A DNA stretch of 64,000 nucleotides, from NCBI RefSeq assembly GCF_002743255.1, contig NZ_PDYY01000011.1:62001-126000 (forward strand), given 5' to 3'. The notes below the pieces were generated by a model. It was not told the origin of the DNA, made no database searches, and worked only from the letters and a program-made list of their open reading frames with translations. The stretch's first letter is position 1, and every line of letters begins with the position of its first letter. The stretch comes from Sporosarcina sp. P2. GTDB lineage: Bacteria > Bacillota > Bacilli > Bacillales_A > Planococcaceae. Of the stretch, positions 37,957-46,468 are shown piece by piece. A program made the position numbers and the translations under genes.

Positions 37957-38595
37957 ATGAAAATAAATCAACCTAAAATACCCGAGCATTTAGCGTCGGG
38001 ACAGTTACAAGACCTGCTTCACGAAGAGGATCCATTCTTGCATAACACAAGTATTGTCGATTCGCGAATTGATGGGCAAACAATTGAACGTGCGCAATTA
38101 ACAAGTATGCTCATTAGGAATTCCAGCTTTCAAGGAGCAATTTTACCAGAGCTATTTGCTACAGATGTTCGATTTGAAAATTGTGATTTCTCTAGTGCGG
38201 ACTTGACGGGTATTAGTATTCACCGTGTGAGTTTTTATAATTGCAAAATGTTGGGTGTTAACTTTACAAATGCGCGATTTACGGATGTGTTATTTGAGGA
38301 GTGTATATGTAATCTTTCTGCTTTTGCCCATACAAGGTGGGAGAGAGTGTGGTTTGATACCTGCCAAGTGAAAGATGCGGACTTTTTTGATTGTAAACTA
38401 AAAAAGACATACTTTATAGAGTGTAATCTGGATGCTGCAAGCTTTGATGAGACACCTCTAAAAGGAGTGGAGATCAACACTTCAGAATTCGAGAGCATGA
38501 CAGTATCTATAAAAGATTTGGATGGTTGTGTCGTGTCCTCTATGCAGGCGATTCAATTTGCTGCCATGTTGGGATTAGATATTCGTGATGAATAG
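37957..38595 (+). CDS. Pentapeptide-repeat protein
   Basis: 212 aa built from tandem A(D/N)LXX-type repeats, e.g. FENCDFSSADLTGISIHRVSF is part of a continuous run from about residue 55 to 175, which folds as a right-handed square beta-helix. The length and the near-absence of extra domains are similar to Qnr/MfpA-type gyrase-protecting proteins, but I see no decisive loop signature and many such proteins have other roles. AGGAGGAG precedes the ATG. Cytoplasmic, no signal peptide. Confidence 0.82.
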   Translation: MKINQPKIPEHLASGQLQDLLHEEDPFLHNTSIVDSRIDGQTIERAQLTSMLIRNSSFQGAILPELFATDVRFENCDFSSADLTGISIHRVSFYNCKMLGVNFTNARFTDVLFEECICNLSAFAHTRWERVWFDTCQVKDADFFDCKLKKTYFIECNLDAASFDETPLKGVEINTSEFESMTVSIKDLDGCVVSSMQAIQFAAMLGLDIRDE

Positions 38596-38759
38596 AGCGA
38601 CGTAATTAGGTATTAAAAATACTCATGAAAAATAAGATATCATATACTAACCCTCTTCTAATTATGCTGAAAAGCTCCGGTGGTTTTTCCGACAGCTGTA
38701 AAGCCAGGGTATAGTGAATGTTCACGGAATAAATTGACGGCTATTAAAGGAGCTATGCT

Positions 38760-39314
38760 ATGTTTGTACATCAAGTGACAGAGGATATTTCATTGAAACT
38801 GGTAGGACAGAAAGACGCAGAAGCATTATTCGCTCTTGTAGATGGATCAAGGGAATACTTACGTGAGTGGTTGCCGTGGGTTGATTCCATGACGGATGTG
38901 GATCAGTATGGTCCAATCATTAATGTGTGGTTACAACAATTCGCTGAAGAAGATGGATTCCAAGCAGGTATACTGTATAAAGGAGTCTTGGCAGGTTTTG
39001 CAGGATTCCATTCCGTTAACTATACAAATAGGCAAACAAGTATTGGCTATTGGCTGGCGCAAGATTATCAAGGAAAAGGTATTATGACTGCGGTAGTGTC
39101 TGATCTGGTAGACTTTGCATTTGAAGAGTATGATCTACACCGTGTAGAAATCCGATGTGCTACCGAGAATAAGAGAAGTCAGGCAGTTCCTGAGCGATTA
39201 GGATTTAAGAAAGAGGGAGTCATTCGTGACGGAGAGTTTTTATATAATCATTATCATGATTTAATCGTATACGGTATGTTAGAAGATGAGTGGGAAAAGT
39301 ATAAAAAATCTTGA
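38760..39314 (+). CDS. GNAT acetyltransferase, RimJ/RimL (YdaF) type
   Basis: 184 aa. SREYLREWLPWVD is the typical N-terminal motif of ribosomal-protein serine/alanine acetyltransferases; GYWLAQDYQGKGIMTAVV is the acetyl-CoA loop, and ENKRSQAVPERLGFKKEG motif B. B. subtilis YdaF has the same layout. The target could be a ribosomal protein or a small amine. AAAGGAG precedes the ATG. Confidence 0.88.
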   Translation: MFVHQVTEDISLKLVGQKDAEALFALVDGSREYLREWLPWVDSMTDVDQYGPIINVWLQQFAEEDGFQAGILYKGVLAGFAGFHSVNYTNRQTSIGYWLAQDYQGKGIMTAVVSDLVDFAFEEYDLHRVEIRCATENKRSQAVPERLGFKKEGVIRDGEFLYNHYHDLIVYGMLEDEWEKYKKS

Positions 39315-39324
39315 TACGTTTCAT

Positions 39325-39359
39325 ACAGAGTCCTTCTAAAAGTGGACTCTGTTTTTTTA
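39325..39359 (+). terminator. Terminator of the acetyltransferase gene
   Basis: 9-bp stem ACAGAGTCC / GGACTCTGT (39325-39333, 39344-39352) followed by a seven-T run. Confidence 0.93.
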
Positions 39360-39407
39360 TGGAATAATAACGAGTATAGTACAATGAACATAAAGGGGGG
39401 GAGCGCC

Positions 39408-40073
39408 ATGATAACCACTACTGAAATAGATGAAGAGCTAACGAAGAACAGAGTGTTGGAGACCGCGACATTTGGAATGGGATGTTTTTGGGGACCTGAA
39501 GCGCGCTTTGGCAGCTTGTCAGGTGTCATTAGAACACGTGTAGGATACACAGGCGGAACTACGCCAGCGCCAACATACCAGACGATGGAAGATCATACTG
39601 AAACGATAGAAATTGATTATGACCCGACGAGTATTTCTTACGAGGAAATACTTCTACATTTTTGGCGTAATCATTATCCAAACCGTGATCAATACAAAGG
39701 ACAACAATATGTTTCATCATTGCGCTATCACAACCTGCAACAAAAACAGATAATCGGTTTAGTCAAGAGAGAAATGGAGATAAAGCTTGGAGAACCAATT
39801 GAAACGGAAATCACCCCATTAGGCCATTTTACATTAGCTGAGAACCGCCATCAGAAATATTATTTGAAGCGTTATCCGAATGTATTGGAGCAGTTACATT
39901 CATTATATCCTACTGCAGAGTCGCTGATCCATTCTACATTTGCGGCAAGATTGAATGGATTCGTTAAAGGTTTTGGAACACGTGATCAAATTGTGACTGA
40001 AATAGAAAGCTGGCCATTACATGAAAATGCACGACAACAACTCGTTCAGCAGTTCTTGAAAATAAAGTGGTGA
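39408..40073 (+). CDS. msrA: Peptide-methionine (S)-S-oxide reductase MsrA
   Basis: 221 aa from ATG 39408 just after AAGGGGGGG; the longer open frame upstream runs through the previous gene's terminator. The catalytic motif GMGCFWGPEARF holds nucleophile C26, followed by VGYTGG and the DHTETIEIDYDP segment. It repairs oxidised methionine (S-epimer) in proteins. The C-terminal ~60 residues extend beyond the minimal MsrA fold. No MsrB is adjacent. Confidence 0.92.
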   Translation: MITTTEIDEELTKNRVLETATFGMGCFWGPEARFGSLSGVIRTRVGYTGGTTPAPTYQTMEDHTETIEIDYDPTSISYEEILLHFWRNHYPNRDQYKGQQYVSSLRYHNLQQKQIIGLVKREMEIKLGEPIETEITPLGHFTLAENRHQKYYLKRYPNVLEQLHSLYPTAESLIHSTFAARLNGFVKGFGTRDQIVTEIESWPLHENARQQLVQQFLKIKW

Positions 40074-40101
40074 AATCACTAAAATTCCGAATCTTTTCTT
40101 C

Positions 40102-40130
40102 TTGTAACTTTATTCTGTGGTTGCTATGAT
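40102..40130 (+). promoter_or_regulatory. Sigma-A promoter of the MFS-pump operon
   Basis: -35 TTGTAA, 17-bp spacer, -10 TATGAT, 39 bp before the start codon. Confidence 0.7.
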
Positions 40131-40169
40131 ATTCCAATATCAACTTAGAATGAGCGTAGGAGAGAGTAG

Positions 40170-41342
40170 ATGAAAAAGGAAACCATCACGTTAGGTCTGC
40201 TACTGACCAATTTACTAATAGCATTTTTGGGAATTGGATTAGTTATACCAGTTATGCCAAGTTTAATGAATGAATTACATATATCGGGTACAGTGGTTGG
40301 CTATATGTTCGCGACTTTTGCGATGGCCCAACTGCTTGTTTCACCTTTTTCAGGAAGATGGGTAGATACAGTTGGTCGAAAAAAAATGATTGTCGTTGGG
40401 TTAATCATTTTTAGTTCTTCCGAATTCTTGTTCGGGATTGGACAGACCTTGCCGGTATTATTTGCATCCAGGATTCTAGGCGGGATTAGTGCGGCTTTCA
40501 TTATGCCAGCTGTTACTGCCTTTATTGCAGATATTACAACAATGGAAACTCGTTCAAAGGCATTAGGCTTTATGTCCGCTGCCATATCTACGGGATTTAT
40601 ATTAGGTCCAGGGATTGGCGGATTTCTAGCGATGTATGGTACTCGAGTTCCTTTCTTCTTTGCGGGGGGACTCTCTCTGTTTGCAGCGATCTTTTCCTTT
40701 ATTGCATTGCGTGAACCGGAACGTTATCGAGAATCGGTAGCGGAGGACGCAACTAAACCGGGATTAAAGCGGATCTTTGCGCGTCATTATTTCATTGTCT
40801 TTATTATTATATTGATTTTATCTTTTGGTTTAGCTTCATTTGAATCGATTTTCAGCTTGTTCGTTGATCATAAGTTTGGATTCACACCCAAAGACATTGC
40901 GATCATCATTACAGGAGGCGGGTTAGTCGGAGCAGTTGCACAAGTCGTATTATTCGACAAGCTTGCGAGAACGATAGGGGAGAAACGTCTAATCTTATTC
41001 TGTTTAGTTTTTTCGTCCGTTTTAGTTTTTCTGACAACGTTCGTTCAAAGTTATTTTTCCGTACTGGCCGTTACAATGATTATCTTTGTAGGGTTTGATT
41101 TGATACGACCAGCAGCAACCTCTTATTTGTCAAAAATTGCGGGAAATGAACAGGGCTTTGTCGGTGGCATGAACTCGATGTTTACGAGTATTGGAAATGT
41201 ATTTGGTCCAATCATCGGTGGAGCCTTATTTGATATCGATGTAGATTATCCGTTCTATTTTGGTGCATTTGTATTATTACTTGGTGTAGTGTTGAATTAT
41301 ATCTGGATCAAAAGAACGCCATCTTTCAGACCTACTATTTAG
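40170..41342 (+). CDS. MFS drug efflux transporter, Bmr/NorA/Blt type
   Basis: 390 aa, twelve helices. Motif A region SGRWVDTVGRKKMI after helix 2 and antiporter motif C (GFILGPGIGGFLAMYG) in helix 5 mark a DHA1 drug:H+ antiporter; Bmr and NorA have nearly the same length. GAGAG ribosome site precedes the ATG. It is followed after 12 bp by a phosphatase gene that is probably cotranscribed. Likely substrates are hydrophobic cations and fluoroquinolones by family resemblance. Confidence 0.88.
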   Translation: MKKETITLGLLLTNLLIAFLGIGLVIPVMPSLMNELHISGTVVGYMFATFAMAQLLVSPFSGRWVDTVGRKKMIVVGLIIFSSSEFLFGIGQTLPVLFASRILGGISAAFIMPAVTAFIADITTMETRSKALGFMSAAISTGFILGPGIGGFLAMYGTRVPFFFAGGLSLFAAIFSFIALREPERYRESVAEDATKPGLKRIFARHYFIVFIIILILSFGLASFESIFSLFVDHKFGFTPKDIAIIITGGGLVGAVAQVVLFDKLARTIGEKRLILFCLVFSSVLVFLTTFVQSYFSVLAVTMIIFVGFDLIRPAATSYLSKIAGNEQGFVGGMNSMFTSIGNVFGPIIGGALFDIDVDYPFYFGAFVLLLGVVLNYIWIKRTPSFRPTI

Positions 41343-41354
41343 GGGGGGATTGAT

Positions 41355-41945
41355 TTGACCATTATTGGTTTTGTACGGCATGGTGTGACTGCTTGGAATA
41401 AAGAAGGGCGTGCACAAGGAAGTTCAAATATACCGTTGGATGAAGAAGGCATAGAGACTGCAAAAAAGTTGGCATTGCGCTTGGCAAATGAGGAATGGGA
41501 CGTCATTTTTACTAGCCCTATGACACGCGCTAGACAGACAGCAAATTTACTTGCTAGGCAGTCGGGTATTGAAGTCGTGGAAGATGATCGACTGCGTGAG
41601 CGTAGTGGCGGGTTGATTGAAGGAACGACGGAATCAGAGCGACAGCAGAAGTGGGGACCACAGTGGAGGGAATTAGATTTACAGTTTGAAACGGCGGAAA
41701 GTGTTGTAGCGCGAGGTCTTGAATTTGTGAATGAACAGATCGAGAAGAATCGACATCAACGTTTGATCGTTGTGAGTCATGGGAGCTTTATCAAACGGAT
41801 CATTGTGGCTTTAATGGAAGATGAAACATATACAGTCAAGATCGATAATACTTCATTGACTATAATAAATATAGAAGAGAAAAGTTGCTTGCTGTTAAAT
41901 GATACAGCACACCTTGCGGGAGGAATAAATGGAAATCCAGTATGA
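41355..41945 (+). CDS. Histidine phosphatase (phosphoglycerate-mutase-like) protein
   Basis: 196 aa from TTG behind AGGGGGGG. Catalytic RHG motif at 8-10 (FVRHGVTAWN), the second arginine in SPMTRARQTA and the distal histidine in VVSHGSFIKR are all present. Acts on a phosphoester; family members include alpha-ribazole phosphatase and broad phosphatases, and the substrate is not evident. It overlaps the next gene by 17 nt. Confidence 0.88.
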   Translation: MTIIGFVRHGVTAWNKEGRAQGSSNIPLDEEGIETAKKLALRLANEEWDVIFTSPMTRARQTANLLARQSGIEVVEDDRLRERSGGLIEGTTESERQQKWGPQWRELDLQFETAESVVARGLEFVNEQIEKNRHQRLIVVSHGSFIKRIIVALMEDETYTVKIDNTSLTIINIEEKSCLLLNDTAHLAGGINGNPV

Positions 41946-42450
41946 TTTAACGGAACAAGATGTGGTAGCCTTTAATTTGTATCATGTGAAAACTTCTAAA
42001 GTCGGTAAAAATTCATTGCAATGGCAGCGGTATATATCGCCGCTAATATTTTTACTGTTTGCATATTTTTTATCTGTTTTTACAGATATGGCGAAAGGTC
42101 CGTTATTTGCTACATTTGGAGTAACGGCTATTCTGTGGGTGATCTTTTATCCAAAGTATTTTTACTTTCATATTACACGGCAAGTGAGCAAGATGCTTAG
42201 GGGCGGTAAGAATGAAGGGCTTGTTGGAGAACACTCTATGAAGATGAATAAAACAGGTATAATAGATCAGACAGCTGTTGGTGAAACAAACGTACAATGG
42301 GCTGGCGTGAAACAACTGATAGAAGACACGGATTATTTCTACATATATACGAGTACGGTAAGCGCATATATCATTCCAAAGCGGGATGTATATTCGGTCG
42401 AAGGGCTAAAGAGTTATATCCAACAACGGATGATCACGGAAATAGAGTAA
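41929..42450 (+). CDS. YcxB-like membrane protein
   Basis: 173 aa with two helices (about 36-52 and 57-75) followed by a cytoplasmic domain reading HSMKMNKTGIIDQTAVGETN, VQWAGVKQLIEDTDYFYIYT and AYIIPKRDVYS, the YcxB-like C-terminal pattern. GGGAGG precedes the ATG inside the phosphatase gene. Function unknown. Confidence 0.78.
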   Translation: MEIQYDLTEQDVVAFNLYHVKTSKVGKNSLQWQRYISPLIFLLFAYFLSVFTDMAKGPLFATFGVTAILWVIFYPKYFYFHITRQVSKMLRGGKNEGLVGEHSMKMNKTGIIDQTAVGETNVQWAGVKQLIEDTDYFYIYTSTVSAYIIPKRDVYSVEGLKSYIQQRMITEIE

Positions 42451-42454
42451 ATAA

Positions 42455-42486
42455 AAAAATCAGAGGCTACTGAGACCCTGATTTTT
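42455..42486 (+). terminator. Terminator after the YcxB-like gene
   Basis: 9-bp stem AAAAATCAG / CTGATTTTT (42455-42463, 42478-42486), 14-nt loop, T-rich tail. Confidence 0.75.
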
Positions 42487-42488
42487 AT

Positions 42489-42840
42489 TTTCCTAAGTGA
42501 CGATATTTCCAAAAAGAAATGAGTAATATAAAACCAGATTCAACCGCGATGAATCCGGCGAATAGACGTTTTGCATCTTCACTTGAAAGTTATGTTGATC
42601 TATATCATGTTGTACGAGATAGGTGTTGATCAATGCAGGTTGCTCTGAAAATGGCGGAGTTTTTGGTGCATAACTGCGGATCTGTCCAACACCGTTTAAT
42701 ACAGTGCATTGGAATTCTATTCTATTCGTAAATGGGTTCTTATCTTTACTCTTTTTCTTTGCCCATTTAATTAAATGAGCTCGTGTGAGAGCAAGTATAT
42801 CTATTTCGGAAACTAGCAGAACGCTTCATAGGTAGCACTT
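42489..42840 (-). pseudogene. Remnant of a membrane protein gene
   Basis: On the minus strand an open frame from about 42838 to 42560 reads, in part, LALTRAHLIKWAKKKSKDKN and RIEFQCTVLNGVGQIRSYAP, and after a one-base shift near 42570-42580 continues as AKRLFAGFIAVESGFILLIS up to a TAG/TAA near 42490. No start codon with a ribosome site is seen. The hydrophobic end and the basic middle suggest a truncated and frameshifted membrane protein of unknown family. Confidence 0.5.
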
Positions 42841-42858
42841 CTTTCTGCAAAAAAGTAT

Positions 42859-43050
42859 TTACTTTTTAGTTGGTTTCATTTCTTTCAATCCAATTCTCAT
42901 AGCAGCTATAGCACATGTAACATTTAATATAATTGCGATCGCTAAAAACAGCCACTTTAATTTTTCAGGTAAATCGAGAAAGACCGCTAAAAATAAAAAT
43001 GTGAAGCCGATGACAAGCATGGACAAATAGATAGCCAATTTCTTAGACAC
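42859..43050 (-). CDS. Small two-helix membrane protein
   Basis: 63 aa from GTG 43050, 7 nt after AGGAAAGGTGG. Two hydrophobic segments (about 6-25 and 32-50) with a basic C-terminus (MRIGLKEMKPTKK). Unknown family, but start signal and composition support a real gene. Confidence 0.7.
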   Translation of the reverse strand: MSKKLAIYLSMLVIGFTFLFLAVFLDLPEKLKWLFLAIAIILNVTCAIAAMRIGLKEMKPTKK

Positions 43051-43177
43051 AAGTAGTCCACCTTTCCTAAATTCTACCCTTATTGTATCATGAAAAAACA
43101 GGTAATTAAAAACGTGTGTTTTTATTTCATGAATCTGGGGAATAATAAAGTTACTTAATCAGACAGGAGTGTGGAAA

Positions 43178-43327
43178 ATGACAAAGAGTTATGCAGATAC
43201 ACCTAAAGATGATAAAGATAAGAGTTCAGCGAAATTAGCTAATGATGCAGCAAAAAAAGCTGAAGAACAAGTAGAAGAAATAAAGAAGGAAGCAAGAGAA
43301 CAAGTAAAAAAAGAAAATAAGGAATGA
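43178..43327 (+). CDS. Very small charged Lys/Glu-rich protein
   Basis: 49 aa. ATG 43178 lies behind AGGAGTGTGG and the TGA at 43325 is followed immediately by a strong terminator. Composition is almost only K, E, A, D and Q, with a helix-forming heptad-like tract (AAKKAEEQVEEIKKEAREQ, about 25-43). It resembles short coiled-coil or desiccation/stress peptides in character, but I recognise no family. Confidence 0.75.
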   Translation: MTKSYADTPKDDKDKSSAKLANDAAKKAEEQVEEIKKEAREQVKKENKE

Positions 43328-43328
43328 C

Positions 43329-43366
43329 AAAAAGCGATTATTTCCTCGGAAATAATCGCTTTTTCA
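43329..43366. terminator. Bidirectional terminator
   Basis: Perfect 17-bp stem (43329-43345, 43348-43364) with only a 2-nt apex, flanked by A- and T-runs; it serves the 49-aa gene and the opposing ATPase remnant. Confidence 0.93.
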
Positions 43367-43376
43367 TCCAATTCAT

Positions 43377-43655
43377 TTACTTTAGCAAATAATGTAACAT
43401 ACGCTCCTTATCATCAAAAAACTGCTTCATGATTTGGTAGTGACTTGTTTCTTCCAGCGGTGTTTCTTGCACACCTTCATCTGTGAATTCGAGGATTATT
43501 GCACCAGCAAAGGATAGTAGAATTGGGGAATGTGTTGCAATTATAAACTGTGAGTCTTCACTAACTAAATCGTGAATCCTGCTCAACATAGACAGTTGAC
43601 GCATTGGTGATAAAGCTGCTTCGGGCCATCCAGTAAGTAAATGCCCATAACCTCC
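43377..43655 (-). pseudogene. C-terminal remnant of an AAA/ABC-type ATPase
   Basis: The frame ending at 43377 reads PEAALSPMRQLSMLSRIHDL and SQFIIATHSPILLSF, the post-Walker-B region and H-loop of SMC/RecF-like predicted ATPases. Just upstream the other frame reads GIYLLD, so a single base has been lost inside the Walker B acidic codon (expected GATGAGCCC, found GATGGCCC). Further N-terminal sequence is absent. Nonfunctional. Confidence 0.8.
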
Positions 43656-43836
43656 ATCTAGTACTTCTAAATAAATATACTGTAGAAAAAGAATAACCGG
43701 CTATTATGAAAATATCAAATAGCATTTTTTTAGTTTTAGCACATGTATATTGAACTTTCGAGCAACTTCAAGGCATATGTGATCAGTAATTGATAAACTA
43801 CGAGATAGACAACGAGAAATGAAAGGGGTTTACAAA

Positions 43837-44658
43837 GTGAATCAAGATAAAAAAATAGTGTTTTTTGATTTAGATGGAACATTAATGAACCATGACAAAA
43901 CAATTTTAGAATCGACGAAACAATCTCTTAAGGCACTACGCGACAAAGGCATATACACTGTAATTTGTACTGGTAGAGCTCCACTTATGTTCAAATGGTT
44001 GCTAGAAGAACTTTCATTTGATTCCTATGTTTCCATGAACGGGCAGCATGTGGTACTGGAAGGGGAAGTAATTTACTCGAATCCTATGAAGCCAGAAGTT
44101 ATACAACAACTTACCGAACTTGCGCATAAACAAGGACATGGATTGACATACTCCACGTTTGAATCGTTCGTGTCGAACGTCGAAGAACATCCTCTTGTTC
44201 AGGAAGGAACTGCACGTTTAAAAATACCGTACCCACCTGTAGATCCTAACGTATATTCTCATTCTGTTGTGAATCAAGTGCAAATTTACTCTACTCCAAA
44301 GGAAACTGAAAAGTATATGGAGTTATTCAAGGATTATTCCTTTATTAGGTGGGATGAAAACTCCGTAGATATGTTGCCTGAAGGGGCTTCTAAGGCCATC
44401 GGTATACAAAAAATGCTTGAACATATGGATATCCCTGTTGAAAACAGTTATGCATTTGGAGATGGTGCCAATGATATGCAAATGATCGAGACAGTAGGTA
44501 TTGGGGTAGCAATGGAAAATGCTATACCCGAATTAAAAGAAGTAGCGGATCACGTGACTGCATCTTGTTCAGAAGATGGTATTATGAAAGGCTTGATCAG
44601 TTTAGGGTTGCTAGAGGAAAAAGATATTCCGTTGCTGCATGAAAGTATGAAGAGGTAA
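43837..44658 (+). CDS. HAD-superfamily Cof-type phosphatase
   Basis: 273 aa. GTG 43837 is chosen because AAAGGGG lies 8 nt upstream, while the ATG at 43819 precedes that site. Motif I FFDLDGTLMNHD, motif III lysine in GASKAIGIQKM, and motif IV FGDGANDMQMIE are intact, with a C2-type cap between. Cof-like enzymes dephosphorylate sugar phosphates, FMN or pyridoxal phosphate; the substrate is unknown. Confidence 0.9.
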   Translation: MNQDKKIVFFDLDGTLMNHDKTILESTKQSLKALRDKGIYTVICTGRAPLMFKWLLEELSFDSYVSMNGQHVVLEGEVIYSNPMKPEVIQQLTELAHKQGHGLTYSTFESFVSNVEEHPLVQEGTARLKIPYPPVDPNVYSHSVVNQVQIYSTPKETEKYMELFKDYSFIRWDENSVDMLPEGASKAIGIQKMLEHMDIPVENSYAFGDGANDMQMIETVGIGVAMENAIPELKEVADHVTASCSEDGIMKGLISLGLLEEKDIPLLHESMKR

Positions 44659-44682
44659 TTCAAAAAGTGTGAAAAAACTTTC

Positions 44683-44711
44683 TTGACAGTTCTGTGAACG
44701 AAGAGTATATT
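44683..44711 (+). promoter_or_regulatory. Sigma-A promoter of the thioesterase gene
   Basis: -35 TTGACA (44683-44688), 17-bp spacer, -10 TATATT (44706-44711), giving a leader of about 80 nt. Confidence 0.75.
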
Positions 44712-44799
44712 AAGATGATATACAAAAAAATAATTGTTTGACTTTTCAAATTAATTATAGAGTAATTTGGTTCATATCTTGGAGGAGGCCATATTTACA

Positions 44800-45336
44800 A
44801 TGAAACTAGAAAAGCAGTGTCGGGAATCAAGGGTCGTACGAACGAGCAGAGTATTTCCAAACGATGTAAACAACCATAATACATTGTTTGGCGGACGTTT
44901 AATGAGCGATATTGATCAAATTGCATCGATTTCAGCAGCTCGACACAGCAGAGCAGACTGTGTGACGGCATCTATGGATTCCGTAGACTTTCTGTATCCA
45001 ATCCGTCCTTCCGATTCAGTCTGCTTTGAGTCATATGTGACTTGGACTGGAAAATCTTCCATGGAGATTTTCGTGAAAGTGATTGCGGAAGATTTGGCAA
45101 CTGGTAATTGTAAAATTGCAGCCACCTCATTGTTAACATTTGTTGCATTGGATGAGAATAAAAAGCCATTGACTGTTCCGCGTGTCATTCCAGAAACCGA
45201 AGAAGAAAAATATTTACATGAAACTGCACCACAGCGCGCAGAGATCCGTAGAATGCGTAAACAGCAAAGCAAAGACTTAGCTTCAGTTTTAACGAATAAC
45301 TATCCATGGCATGATCCTGTACAAGTGAATGCATAA
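44800..45336 (+). CDS. Acyl-CoA thioesterase, hotdog fold (YkhA-like)
   Basis: 178 aa from ATG 44800 after GGAGGAGG. PNDVNNHNTLFGGRLMSDID carries the catalytic N/D of the BFIT/ACOT-type hotdog family, followed by ASMDSVDFLYPIRP. It hydrolyses acyl-CoA thioesters in the cytoplasm. The C-terminal ~30 residues form a charged tail. Monocistronic, with its own terminator. Confidence 0.9.
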   Translation: MKLEKQCRESRVVRTSRVFPNDVNNHNTLFGGRLMSDIDQIASISAARHSRADCVTASMDSVDFLYPIRPSDSVCFESYVTWTGKSSMEIFVKVIAEDLATGNCKIAATSLLTFVALDENKKPLTVPRVIPETEEEKYLHETAPQRAEIRRMRKQQSKDLASVLTNNYPWHDPVQVNA

Positions 45337-45374
45337 AAATACTCAGTCAACCCGGTTTGACTGAGTATTTTTTA
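45336..45374 (+). terminator. Terminator of the thioesterase gene
   Basis: Perfect 15-bp stem (45336-45350, 45357-45371) with a 6-nt loop and TTTTTT. Confidence 0.93.
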
Positions 45375-45561
45375 AAATCATGTATAATATGTAACTTAGT
45401 GTTCCATACTACTAATAGATAGGACGTTCTCTAATTACTTTTCTTGGAGGATACCTATCTTTTTATTGTCCAAAAATATATTCATCTATATAAAACGTCT
45501 TGCCATAACAAACAATAGTTAATTACAGCTATAATGAGAAGTATCATAGTAGAGTTAGGGG

Positions 45562-46356
45562 TTGGATTTGTTTATGGTTAAAATGATTACTGCAGAGGAA
45601 TTATTCAGGAAGATACAAACTGAACAAGCACTTGTACTAGTAGATGTACGTGCTGAGGATAAATATAATCAATTCCATATCGAAGCTAACACGGTGGAGG
45701 ATATAAACGTGCCGAAAACGGAAATCTTTATGTTAGATGATGAAGTGGAGAATGTGCTCCCACAGTTGCCGAAGAATAGAGAAATGATTATTACGTGTAC
45801 AACAGGAAATTCTGCAACTAAATGTGCTAACATCCTTTCTAGTAGAGATTACGATGTTACGGTATTGGAAGGCGGAATTACTGCGTGGAAAGAATATATT
45901 AGTAAAGAGTCAATTGAGCGGGTATGGGAAGAATTCAAAAGTACACATCCCGATGCGCCTGAACAGTACGTAGCTTGGTCATTTGGTAATTCAAAACAAA
46001 TGGCGGATGAACTTGCTTTATTGGTAGTAGAGGGAACTAAAACGGCGACTTCTTCTAACTACACGCTCTATGAATTAGAAAATGAACCGTTACCAATGGT
46101 AGGTCTTCACAATATTATTCTCGATGGCAATGGAATAGCGGTCGCAGTCGTAGAAAATATAGCAGTAAAAGTAGTGCCTTTCAATGAAGTGACGGAACAA
46201 CATGCATATTTGGAAGGTGAAGGGGATCGTTCATTGCATTATTGGCAAGAAGTTCATGAAAAGTTTTTCACGAATGAATTAAAAGAAGTTAATCAAGATT
46301 TCCATCATGAAATTCCAGTAGTTTGTGAAACGTTTAAATTGGTGTATAAGAACTAA
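45562..46356 (+). CDS. Rhodanese-ASCH fusion protein
   Basis: 264 aa. Residues ~8-112 are a rhodanese domain: LVLVDVRAEDKYNQFHIEAN, then the active loop C79-T-T-G-N-S and VLEGGITAWKEY. Residues ~118-264 are an ASCH domain of the DUF437 type: VVEGTKTATSS, then LPMVGLHNIILDGNGIAVAV, VVPFNEVTEQHA and EGDRSLHYWQEVH. Rhodaneses carry a cysteine persulfide; ASCH domains bind or modify RNA or modified nucleosides. Joining the two in one chain is unusual and hints at sulfur-linked RNA or nucleoside chemistry, but that is inference. Start uncertain: TTG 45562, TTG 45568 (best spaced to AGGGG) or ATG 45574. Confidence 0.85.
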   Translation: MDLFMVKMITAEELFRKIQTEQALVLVDVRAEDKYNQFHIEANTVEDINVPKTEIFMLDDEVENVLPQLPKNREMIITCTTGNSATKCANILSSRDYDVTVLEGGITAWKEYISKESIERVWEEFKSTHPDAPEQYVAWSFGNSKQMADELALLVVEGTKTATSSNYTLYELENEPLPMVGLHNIILDGNGIAVAVVENIAVKVVPFNEVTEQHAYLEGEGDRSLHYWQEVHEKFFTNELKEVNQDFHHEIPVVCETFKLVYKN

Positions 46357-46420
46357 ATCTGTCATGGAGAATGATTGGGCTAACAGTAAGTATAGATAAT
46401 AGCATTCAATGATAGGAAAA

Positions 46421-46462
46421 GGAGATGTTAAAGCCGTATTCATTATGACTTTTAACATCTCC
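46421..46462. terminator. Terminator between convergent genes
   Basis: 12-bp stem GGAGATGTTAAA / TTTAACATCTCC (46421-46432, 46451-46462) with an 18-nt loop. Confidence 0.75.
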
Positions 46463-46468
46463 TCTTGT

